Shown one piece after another: positions 17,238 through 26,601 of a stretch of DNA of 64,000 nucleotides. The notes under the pieces were generated by a model, which was given only the letters and a program-made list of their open reading frames with translations, made no database searches and had not been told where the DNA came from. The translations under genes were made by a program, and so were the position numbers. Source of the DNA: Lachnospiraceae bacterium (GTDB lineage Bacteria; Bacillota; Clostridia; Lachnospirales; Lachnospiraceae); contig CAJTDX010000001.1 of the NCBI GenBank assembly GCA_910575155.1, positions 124,001 through 188,000 on the forward strand. The letters are read 5' to 3'. The stretch's first letter is position 1. Each line of letters opens with the position of its first letter.

Positions 17238-18605
17238 TTATTTTGCTTTCACTTTTACTGCGGAGCTGTAATTACCGCTCAGGCTCTTGCCTTTCTTTGG
17301 CTTCTCAAATGCGCATACTTTATAGTACCATACTTTGGAACCCTTGGGCATACTCTCTGTAAATGTAAGGCCAGAAGCCTTGTTAATGGTTTTTACCAGT
17401 TTATATTTACCGGATTTTGTCTTACTTCTGTATACCTTATATCCGGCTGCCCTGGATACCTTTTTCCATTTGAGGCTGACTGAAGCGCTGCTGCGGGAAA
17501 CTTTCAGTTTCGGCGCCTTTGTCTTGGCTGACTCCGTTTTGCTGAAACTTCCTGTAACTGTATTTCCGGATTTGCTGATATACGCCTTCACCTTATAATA
17601 ATAGGTCTTTCCGGAAGGATGTTTTAAGGTGCAGGAAGTAGTTCCTCCCTTTTTAATATCTTTTACAAGTTTATACGTTCCATTTTTCTTAGCGCTGCGG
17701 TAAATCTGATAACCGCTGGCCTTGCTGACCTCCCGCCAGGTAAGCGTAACCTTTGAGGAATTTTTATACTCTGGTGAGAACGCTTTTACCTGATTGGGAC
17801 CTACGGTAATGTTTACCACTGGACTGTAGTCTCCGTAGGTGATACTGCCGTCCGCGTCTTTCTTAAATGCACGAAGCTTGAAAGAATGATCTGTAGCATA
17901 AGCATAATTCTTAGCGAGTGAAGTTGCTGACGCAGACAGCGTCGTCACACGCGTATTCTTTCCGCTTTTCACCTCATAGAGCACATAGCCGTCGGCTCCT
18001 TCAACCTTATTCCAGGAAAATGACACAGACCTGGAACCATTTTTTACAGAAGCTTTTAACAGGGGAACTTTTCCAAAAGCCGCTCCGCTTGTTTCGATCA
18101 GAACAGGTTTGGAATTACCCAGAGTTTCCGTCATGGCAGAAACCCCGTTGGCGTCCATATATTTTACCACAGGACTTTCATTGTTATCCAGTTCTCCCAA
18201 AGTTTCCACTTTAATTTTATACTTCTGGCTGGTGGGGCGCACCGACAGAGTTCCAATCTTTGCAGATTCGCTGCCGCCAAAGATACTTTTGTCTTTCTGA
18301 CCGGATAAAATCAAATCCACCACATAGGTTCCTTTTTCCCCTGGCATGATAACAGCGTCTTTAATCTCACTCTTAACTGCGCTGTCAAATTTGAAAACCG
18401 GAGCATTCATTGTTCCGCTGTTCACGGAAACACGAAGCTGCATCCGCAGAGATGTAATCACTCCTGATTTGCCCGCTGGTATATCTACAGAAACAGTAAC
18501 ATCTTTATCTTTAACTGTAAGATTATTTTCTGCCGCATCTGCTGTCAGCGGAACGATCGTGAAAAGGAAAAATGACACCATTATTATTTTTAACCATTTT
18601 TTCAT
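17238..18605 (-). CDS. Secreted protein with cohesin-like N-terminal domain and three FN3-like repeats
   Basis: 455 residues. The signal peptide is residues 1-~25 (MKKWLKIIMVSFFLF..., cleavage near ADAA). Residues ~28-165 form a beta-rich domain (DVTVSVDIPAGKSGVITSL ... IGTLSVRP) with the look of a cohesin/X-type fold. Three fibronectin-III-like repeats follow, ~185-275, ~280-370 and ~372-455; the last two are closely similar (ASGYQIYRSAKKNGTYKLVK versus AAGYKVYRSKTKSGKYKLVK). No LPXTG or SLH anchor. It starts 20 nt after a dockerin-containing peptidase gene, so a cohesin-dockerin partnership is plausible; the cohesin call is inference. Confidence 0.65.
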   Translation of the reverse strand: MKKWLKIIMVSFFLFTIVPLTADAAENNLTVKDKDVTVSVDIPAGKSGVITSLRMQLRVSVNSGTMNAPVFKFDSAVKSEIKDAVIMPGEKGTYVVDLILSGQKDKSIFGGSESAKIGTLSVRPTSQKYKIKVETLGELDNNESPVVKYMDANGVSAMTETLGNSKPVLIETSGAAFGKVPLLKASVKNGSRSVSFSWNKVEGADGYVLYEVKSGKNTRVTTLSASATSLAKNYAYATDHSFKLRAFKKDADGSITYGDYSPVVNITVGPNQVKAFSPEYKNSSKVTLTWREVSKASGYQIYRSAKKNGTYKLVKDIKKGGTTSCTLKHPSGKTYYYKVKAYISKSGNTVTGSFSKTESAKTKAPKLKVSRSSASVSLKWKKVSRAAGYKVYRSKTKSGKYKLVKTINKASGLTFTESMPKGSKVWYYKVCAFEKPKKGKSLSGNYSSAVKVKAK

Positions 18606-18625
18606 TTTAGCCTCTCCTTGTACCA

Positions 18626-21600
18626 TCAATTATTTTTGCTGCCTTTGACTGTAATGGAAGGAAGGGTATCCGGAACAGTGATAATCTGGGTATCACTGAC
18701 GATTCGTTCTCCTTCAAGTGTCTTGGCGTCGTCCACGCGGTATAATTCACCGCGAACCTTCATGCCTTTTAAGGAAGCTTCATCCCACTGTCCGGGTTCT
18801 ACATAGTATACCCATGTTCCCTCTGTGGTTTCGCCTTCATTTCCTTTCTCAGGCAATTCTGCGAAAATCACCTGTCCAGCCTCGACATTTCCGTCTTTTG
18901 CTCCTATTACATTTCCTTCTGTATCATAGAGCATAACCACGTTATAAGCCCAGTTTCCGCGATAAGTTCCGGTAAAGATCAGTGAACCTTTCTTAATAAC
19001 ATCTTCCGGATTGTCTCCGTACTGGTAATCTTCTGATAAAACGCCGACTGCCTTCTCTCCGCCTGTCGTTTCCATAAATTCCAGATTATCTCCGGAAGGT
19101 CCGCAGAAGTCAATTTCTTTGATTACGATATCACCGGCCTGGGAAATTGTAAGCCTTACATATCTGGCATCATAGGTTCCAATAAAGTTCTCGCGCGCGT
19201 CCTCTTTTACAGAGTCAAACCAGAGCGTCTGCACTTCTTCCCCTGTTCCTGCCAGACTTGCGTCATCTGTTTTCACTTTTGTCCATACTTCGCCGTCTGT
19301 ACTGATTTCAACGGTCACTTTTTCCAGAGCGCTTCCCTGGTATTTCAGGGAGGTTATCTGCTGCGCTTTATGCATATCCACTGTAATTACCGCTGTTCCG
19401 CTGCTGGTTCCGGTATAAGTGCCAGCCTCGGCAATGCTGTTATCCAGCACGCGGTCAATGCTGTGTTCTTTCTTTGCGGCAACATTGCCTGTTGAATCAA
19501 AGCCGCTGTCCGGATCGTCTTCTGTGCTCTCAATCTCTTTGTCGTCCTGAGAAACCATATCAGTTTCAACGGTCCATTCTGTTTTGTCCAGTTCGCCGTC
19601 TGTCTGAATCTTAATAGATCCTGCCTGCGCCGCACTGGAATAGTTCATATACTGGTCTACTGCACGCACCTCATATTCCATTACTCTGTTATTGACAGTG
19701 GAAACCGTGTCTGTATAAACAGTAGACTCTGCCGTATCAATCGGCACAAAACCAACCACCTGTGTCTCCTTCTGGCCATTGGACGTCATGCTGCGGCTGA
19801 TTTCATAGCCCAGAATCAGTTCTTTCTTCTCAGTGGTACTGATCTTCAGCTCTACCTGATTGGATTTAGCAGAAACAGACGCAGTCACTGTATTTTTACC
19901 TTTTACGCTGTTTTCCTCTGTCTCCGGATGATCCATACGGTAATCACGCGCTTCATTATTGATATAGTAAATTGCTTTTGTTTCCGGCGTTCCATACTTA
20001 TCGGCGTATGCAATGGTTTCCTCATCCGGAATCATCCCCCACCGCTCAAAGAATGGAAGAATATTCTTATTCGCTGCCGCACATGCCAGACGCATCAGAT
20101 TCTGGTCTGTACCTCCGTTCAGAGTTAAGCCTTCCTGAGGCGCTTTTCCAGGATTTCTGGAATAAGTATCAACTCTTGCAAAGAAGAGATTATTAAACTG
20201 GTCTTCATAGTTGTCATAAATGTGCTGGTCATTCTTATTATTGTCAAAGAAAAGATGAAGCTGCCAGTACAATGCAAGCTGTGTAAATACATTAGAGGCA
20301 CGCCCTACAGATCCGGAAGTCACCTTTTTATATACATTTTCCTGGGTAAAACGTCTCGTGCCCGTCAGAAGCTGCGCAAAGTAATTATTTGTAACTTCTG
20401 CAACCGCATATGTTCCCTGGTTAATATCATGACCGATTTCATGGCCGATTCCCCAGCCAAAGCCGGACATATCATTGGGTGCGCTTACCACGGTAGTGGA
20501 ACCCCACTCAATTCCCACATGGTTGCCGGACGCATACATAAATGCTCCTGCAAACATTCTCATGTAACGAATATTCAAATGCTGTGACGGCCATGCATTA
20601 TTTCCTCTTTCTGTTCCTGCATCGTCGCTCAGTCCTTTATGCTGATAAAACAGCGTCATGGCCTGTTCCATAGCTTTCAGTGCATTGTCAAGTTTTGTTG
20701 TCTTGTCTTCTGCGTTTTTGATACCTGCCCATACCTGTGTAGCCGGTACAGAATGCATCATTTCCCGCATCATGATATCTGTCGTATTAAGAATACAATT
20801 GGTCTGGTCATACGCATAATCAACATTGGTTTTACCTGTATGCTGTTTCTCATGCTCTTCTTCCAGATGCTTCACATATTCCTCAAGCTCTGTCACATAT
20901 TCCCGAATTGCCGCTGTCCGTTCTTCTCCGGTCTTTCCATAGACGCTGAGAACCGGAATATCGCTGCCTCCATTGATACGTACCGCATATTTATCATTGG
21001 CGTTGTTTCCGGTATAGCTGACATATACCTGTCCTCCGCGCTCTACCGTACCGGTACTTATCGTTGGAACTGTAACTTCATTTCGGCCGACTTTCAGATT
21101 CTGGCCTTTGAAAAAGCCTCCGGCTTCTGAATGGTTCTGTGTAAATACAATCTGCAGATTTGCCGCTTCTCCCCACTTCTTGGTATTATGACCTACATAA
21201 ACCAGAAGCTTTTCGCCGGCGCGCGCTGATTTGCCAACCGGCTGCCAGGAGTTTAAGCCGCCAAATCCGAGATGTTTATCTTTCTGCGCTGTAATCTGAT
21301 TTTCCACCTCATATGCCGGATCCAGATTCGCAGTCAGAATATCTCTGGCATTCTTAATCTCTAACGCAAGTTCTTCATGGAGTATATGTTTCTCTCCGCT
21401 TACGGTATCTACCATATTCAAACGGTTCTCCAGTTCATCCAATGTCGCGGCTGTCACATCCGCTCTTAAAGTGATATGCATCTCATCTGTGTACAATGCC
21501 ATGATATCGTCTTCCAGTGAATCATACTCATGGAAACGAATTTCACCTACCATCATGTTGATTCTCTGATATCCTGTTCCAAAGGACAAATGAATCTTGT

Positions 21601-24040
21601 TTGCAGTAATCGCGCTGTTCAGTTTTACAATATAATACGGATTGTCATATTCATCTGTTCTGGCAACCAGGCTTGCAGCCACATTTTTCTCCGTATTGGG
21701 ATCCTCTGTGGTCCAGTAACCTACTCTTACCTGGCTCATTGCCGCCTGCTGGTTCGCTGCTGCATAAGTAATATAACTGATCTGATAATCCTGATCCAGC
21801 GTGATCGTCATTCCTCTGTCGTTTGCAGGATATACCACGCCGTCATCCCAGTCTTCTTTGGTCCAGTAGGAAGCATAATCATCATCTACCAGTCCCCAGG
21901 CAGTTTTACCTTCTGTATCCAAAACGCTGTTTTCCATATGCGCTCCGCCATGTCCGCCGTAAACTGCCGCTGTAACGTGGCTGGTCTTCTTTCCTGTTCC
22001 GTTGGAAGTATTAATCAGTTTATACTCAGGAAGCTTTGGCGCAACACCTTTGGCTGCCGCCGCATGATGCAGGGAAGCCGGTCCCCAGCCAAGGTCATTC
22101 CATCCTTTGACATACACTTCATACTCAGCGCCTGCCTCCAGAGACATAATCACATATTTGTTCTCTGTGAGCATTCCGGTGCCCTGCGGCGTCTCTTTAA
22201 AGCCTTCCACAACCGGACGGAACGCTGTATCAGCTTCTCCTGACTTCTTATAATATACCATGTATCCGTTCGAATCTTCCATATCCTTCCAGGAAACGGT
22301 AATGGAACAATAACCGCCTTTCGCGCTTACATTATCCGGCGCTGCCGGCAGACTCTGCGCTTTCACTGTTGCTATTTTTTCCTCCGACCAGGGGCTGTTC
22401 CAGCCGCCGTTCACGGAACGCACTTTAATCGTATATTTGCCATTATAAACTAAATTTTTATCTAAAATAGCTGTAATAATATGTTCTGCATTTGACACAC
22501 GCACGATCTGCGTCTCGTCTGTTCCTCCTTTTACCGGACCGGATACAGAGACTTCATACCCTGTTACATTCTTCTGAGGGGTCCAGGAAGCGGTAATCAT
22601 TTTATCTCCCGGAATCAAATCTTTGATCGACGGGATATCAAGCTGTGGCGGCGGAACCCTGTCTTCCATATTATTGACAAATTCCACTTTGGCAATATTT
22701 ACCAGAGGCTCCGTCTTCTTCGTTCCGGTAATGCGAATCAAAACGCGCTTCACAGCAATCTGTGTTCCAAAATCAAGCACCATGGATCCGTCTGATTCGG
22801 TCTGCACGGACGCGGCCGTTGCTCTTGCCATCCGCAGACTTGCTGTGGAAGCCTGGCTTTCTGCTGCCAGCGGGACAGACATTGTCTGCTCCTGTCCATT
22901 TTCGTCCACATAGACAACAGACACTTCTCCATCCGTAATAGCGCTGGGAACTGCTTCTCCCGGCTCTGCCTCTGCCGGAGCGCAGATCGTCATTCCCTGC
23001 ATCTGAGCAGGCTCCTCTTTGTCTCCTGCCAATGTATAATCAAGCGCCACCGGATTATCTGCTGAAATTGCTTTTTCAGAATCTGCCGGAACCAATCCAA
23101 GGCTTCCCGTATGGTTTAAAAATCCTTCCATCCCCACCGCCGTGGTGCCCTCTGTTGTCTGAAGATCGGTAAATCTTATGATTTTCTGCCGCTCAACAGC
23201 CGATTCTTTTACCTGACCGTTCATACTCTGAACAACGCACTGCAAATCTGCAAGATCTGTCTTATTATCGCTGTTAACGTCGCATTCTGTCCCCTGCGGA
23301 TTATTTCGAACCGCCTTAAGCACAGTCTGGACGTCTTCATTTGTGATCACTCCATCCTGGTTTACATCTCCCGGACGCAGCCATCCTCTTGCAGCCTTGC
23401 CTTCCATAGAAGTCTCCGCTGTACAAACTCTGATTTTCTTCTGATATCCTTCTTCCATTTCAACAGACTGGCTGTATGTTGCAAATTTCGCCGTCTGTAT
23501 CTGAACCATATAAGTTCCGGGATTGAGACTGAATCTTGCCGTCCTGGAATCTGCGTCGCTAAAATCCAGCTCCTGTGTCTGAGCTGCGCCTTCGGCGCCG
23601 CTGACCTTCACCTCTACCTTTCCCTGAACCGGAATTACTGCCGAGGTAACTTCTACCTCCAGAACACTTCGTTCTTCCGGCACATTAATGCCCTCAGACG
23701 CCTCTTTGCCATCTATGTTCTTCTGCGTCTGAACATCCTCTGTGCTCGGCAATGATTCCACTTCATCTGCATTTGCCTGAGGTTCTGTACCTTCTGTTTC
23801 ATCCTTAGGCCCTTGGTCCGCTGTTTTTTCTTCACTTTCCACATCGGGGGCTTCTTCTGAGAATCCCGGGACATCCGCAATGTCCGTATCTGCTCTGTTC
23901 ACATCTGACTTAACTTCGCTGTCTTCTTGGGAATAAACATTGTCTTCCTGCAAAGATCCTGCCTGCGCCAGTACAACATCACCGGCCCAGGCCTGCAAAA
24001 TCAGACTTGCAGTAAGCAGCACCGCCATCAATCGTTTCAT
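18626..24040 (-). CDS. Secreted M60-family metallopeptidase with dockerin, FN3 and F5/8-type C domains
   Basis: 1804 residues. Signal peptide 1-27, then an acidic low-complexity linker (~30-125), a beta-sandwich, and a dockerin at ~222-275 with two EF-hand-like loops (DVNQDGVITNED and DVNSDNKTDLAD). Two FN3 domains and an F5/8/CBM32-like domain (~700-840) follow, then the M60 region. Catalytic gluzincin motif: His1200-Glu1201 ... His1204 (GHEIGHDINQ), with a downstream ligand candidate Glu1215. The C-terminus has an FN3-like and a second F5/8-like domain. M60 enzymes cleave mucin-type O-glycoproteins. No sortase signal. Start 24040 follows AGAAAGGA. In an operon with the cohesin-like gene. 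Confidence 0.88.
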   Translation of the reverse strand: MKRLMAVLLTASLILQAWAGDVVLAQAGSLQEDNVYSQEDSEVKSDVNRADTDIADVPGFSEEAPDVESEEKTADQGPKDETEGTEPQANADEVESLPSTEDVQTQKNIDGKEASEGINVPEERSVLEVEVTSAVIPVQGKVEVKVSGAEGAAQTQELDFSDADSRTARFSLNPGTYMVQIQTAKFATYSQSVEMEEGYQKKIRVCTAETSMEGKAARGWLRPGDVNQDGVITNEDVQTVLKAVRNNPQGTECDVNSDNKTDLADLQCVVQSMNGQVKESAVERQKIIRFTDLQTTEGTTAVGMEGFLNHTGSLGLVPADSEKAISADNPVALDYTLAGDKEEPAQMQGMTICAPAEAEPGEAVPSAITDGEVSVVYVDENGQEQTMSVPLAAESQASTASLRMARATAASVQTESDGSMVLDFGTQIAVKRVLIRITGTKKTEPLVNIAKVEFVNNMEDRVPPPQLDIPSIKDLIPGDKMITASWTPQKNVTGYEVSVSGPVKGGTDETQIVRVSNAEHIITAILDKNLVYNGKYTIKVRSVNGGWNSPWSEEKIATVKAQSLPAAPDNVSAKGGYCSITVSWKDMEDSNGYMVYYKKSGEADTAFRPVVEGFKETPQGTGMLTENKYVIMSLEAGAEYEVYVKGWNDLGWGPASLHHAAAAKGVAPKLPEYKLINTSNGTGKKTSHVTAAVYGGHGGAHMENSVLDTEGKTAWGLVDDDYASYWTKEDWDDGVVYPANDRGMTITLDQDYQISYITYAAANQQAAMSQVRVGYWTTEDPNTEKNVAASLVARTDEYDNPYYIVKLNSAITANKIHLSFGTGYQRINMMVGEIRFHEYDSLEDDIMALYTDEMHITLRADVTAATLDELENRLNMVDTVSGEKHILHEELALEIKNARDILTANLDPAYEVENQITAQKDKHLGFGGLNSWQPVGKSARAGEKLLVYVGHNTKKWGEAANLQIVFTQNHSEAGGFFKGQNLKVGRNEVTVPTISTGTVERGGQVYVSYTGNNANDKYAVRINGGSDIPVLSVYGKTGEERTAAIREYVTELEEYVKHLEEEHEKQHTGKTNVDYAYDQTNCILNTTDIMMREMMHSVPATQVWAGIKNAEDKTTKLDNALKAMEQAMTLFYQHKGLSDDAGTERGNNAWPSQHLNIRYMRMFAGAFMYASGNHVGIEWGSTTVVSAPNDMSGFGWGIGHEIGHDINQGTYAVAEVTNNYFAQLLTGTRRFTQENVYKKVTSGSVGRASNVFTQLALYWQLHLFFDNNKNDQHIYDNYEDQFNNLFFARVDTYSRNPGKAPQEGLTLNGGTDQNLMRLACAAANKNILPFFERWGMIPDEETIAYADKYGTPETKAIYYINNEARDYRMDHPETEENSVKGKNTVTASVSAKSNQVELKISTTEKKELILGYEISRSMTSNGQKETQVVGFVPIDTAESTVYTDTVSTVNNRVMEYEVRAVDQYMNYSSAAQAGSIKIQTDGELDKTEWTVETDMVSQDDKEIESTEDDPDSGFDSTGNVAAKKEHSIDRVLDNSIAEAGTYTGTSSGTAVITVDMHKAQQITSLKYQGSALEKVTVEISTDGEVWTKVKTDDASLAGTGEEVQTLWFDSVKEDARENFIGTYDARYVRLTISQAGDIVIKEIDFCGPSGDNLEFMETTGGEKAVGVLSEDYQYGDNPEDVIKKGSLIFTGTYRGNWAYNVVMLYDTEGNVIGAKDGNVEAGQVIFAELPEKGNEGETTEGTWVYYVEPGQWDEASLKGMKVRGELYRVDDAKTLEGERIVSDTQIITVPDTLPSITVKGSKNN

Positions 24041-24216
24041 TTCGCTTTTTTCCTTTCTGATAAATTCCCATTTAATAAATGGGTATAACCTTACCATATC
24101 ATCATTTTCCAATTTTTGCAATATAAAACAGGCCCAAGTTTTTACAAATTTTTATAAGTTCAGACCTCACATATTATACAGGAATTTTCTGGAAATTTTA
24201 TCTTCTGTGCAATTGC

Positions 24217-24259
24217 GCATATTTCTTTTCCGCCGCAGTGCGATCATTATTTTTTATTT
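24217..24259 (-). repeat. Dispersed intergenic repeat, copy B (partial, 43 bp)
   Basis: Identical over 43 bp to the central part of copy A (GCATATTTCTTTTCCGCCGC, then AGTGCGATCATTATTTTTTA). The GC-rich left arm is absent. The right palindrome is replaced by an unrelated hairpin (TTACTGTGAAACAGTAA, 24258-24274) at the equivalent position. Confidence 0.85.
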
Positions 24260-24276
24260 ACTGTGAAACAGTAATA

Positions 24277-24321
24277 AAAACTGCTCTACCAAAATTTTTC
24301 AATCATTGATAGAGCAGTTTT
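24277..24321 (-). terminator. Terminator of gdhA
   Basis: AAAACTGCTCTA and TAGAGCAGTTTT form a perfect 12-bp stem. The minus-strand tail is TTTTTATTA. It lies about 55 nt past the gdhA stop codon. Confidence 0.85.
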
Positions 24322-24376
24322 CCAGTATGCATTCTGTTTATCTCTGCTTATTCGCCTTTATGCAGTTATAAATATT

Positions 24377-25714
<1,338 letters not shown>

Positions 25715-25839
25715 TCATTCTCCTTTACAATCACATCTATCGTTATCACCATATATTTTAATATTTTTTTTATTCATTTGCAACAACTTTCTTTCATTAC
25801 TTTAATGTTTTATTATAGCAGAGTATTGAAATATCTGTA

Positions 25840-25867
25840 TTGACAGTCAGACAAACCTCATTATAAA
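25840..25867 (+). promoter_or_regulatory. Promoter of thiT with a short leader
   Basis: TTGACA (25840-25845), a 16-nt spacer and TATAAA (25862-25867), followed by the RBS TTGGAGG and the ATG at 25897. The transcript leader would be only about 25 nt, leaving no room for a TPP riboswitch downstream of this promoter. Confidence 0.6.
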
Positions 25868-25896
25868 ATAGAAAAAAACTTTTTTGGAGGATATAT

Positions 25897-26580
25897 ATGA
25901 ATCACTTTTTTGCTTCTCCCACCAATGAATGGAATGATCATGCCATGCGGCTTACTCCCGCGGGCTTACTGACCGTTGCCGCCGTAATCGCACTGTTGGT
26001 AATTATTGCGCTGCTGAGGCGTTACCGTCAGTCACAGTCCAAAAAACTGACAACCAGACAGCTTGTATTTTCTTCCGCCGCCATGGCGCTTGCCATGGTC
26101 GCTTCCATGATAAAATTGTTTGAACTGCCTATGGGCGGCTCTGTGACCTTACTGAGTATGCTGTTTATTGTGCTGATCGGCTACTGGTTTGGTCCCTGTG
26201 CCGGACTTATGACAGCCACCGCTTATGGCCTGCTGCAGTTTGTACTGGAACCCGTCTTCTATACGGTTCCCCAGATGCTCACAGATTATCCCCTTGCCTT
26301 TGGCGCCCTGGGCTTGTCCGGTTTCTTCCGCAAACAAAAACACGGCCTGATCAAAGGCTATGCGGCGGGAGTTTTGGGACGCTGCTTTTTCTCTTTTTTA
26401 TCCGGCGTTATTTTCTTTGCTTCCTATGCGCCGGAAACGATGGCCGCGCCCATTTACTCTTTGCTTTACAACGGTTCTTATCTGGGAGCGGAAGCCGCCA
26501 TTACCCTGAGCCTTCTCGCCCTGCCTCCGGTTTCCAGAGCGCTGGCGCAGGTAAAACAGATGGCTCTGGAAGAATCATGA
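25897..26580 (+). CDS. thiT: ThiT-family energy-coupled thiamine transporter S-component
   Basis: 227 residues. The C-terminal ~180 match ThiT, the membrane thiamine-capture subunit of ECF transporters: MGGSVTLLSMLFIVLIGYW, TATAYGLLQFVLEP, LTDYPLAFGALGLSGFF, FFSFLSGVIFFASYAPE and YSLLYNGSYLGAEAAITL contain the family's ligand-site residues. An additional N-terminal transmembrane helix (~22-41) ending in RRYRQSQSKK is present beyond the usual six-helix core. Own promoter; no ECF ATPases nearby. Confidence 0.85.
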   Translation: MNHFFASPTNEWNDHAMRLTPAGLLTVAAVIALLVIIALLRRYRQSQSKKLTTRQLVFSSAAMALAMVASMIKLFELPMGGSVTLLSMLFIVLIGYWFGPCAGLMTATAYGLLQFVLEPVFYTVPQMLTDYPLAFGALGLSGFFRKQKHGLIKGYAAGVLGRCFFSFLSGVIFFASYAPETMAAPIYSLLYNGSYLGAEAAITLSLLALPPVSRALAQVKQMALEES

Positions 26581-26601
26581 TTCCCAGAGAGGAATGACGC
26601 T

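Larger units (their letters stand above)
24041..24376. other. Intergenic region between the M60 gene and gdhA
   Basis: 336 bp without a gene. From the gdhA side it holds the gdhA terminator (24277-24321), a small TTACTG/CAGTAA hairpin, a partial copy of the dispersed repeat (24217-24259) and an AT-rich stretch with a TATAAT-like hexamer on the minus strand near 24173-24178. That hexamer could serve the M60 operon, but no convincing -35 was found. Confidence 0.6.
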
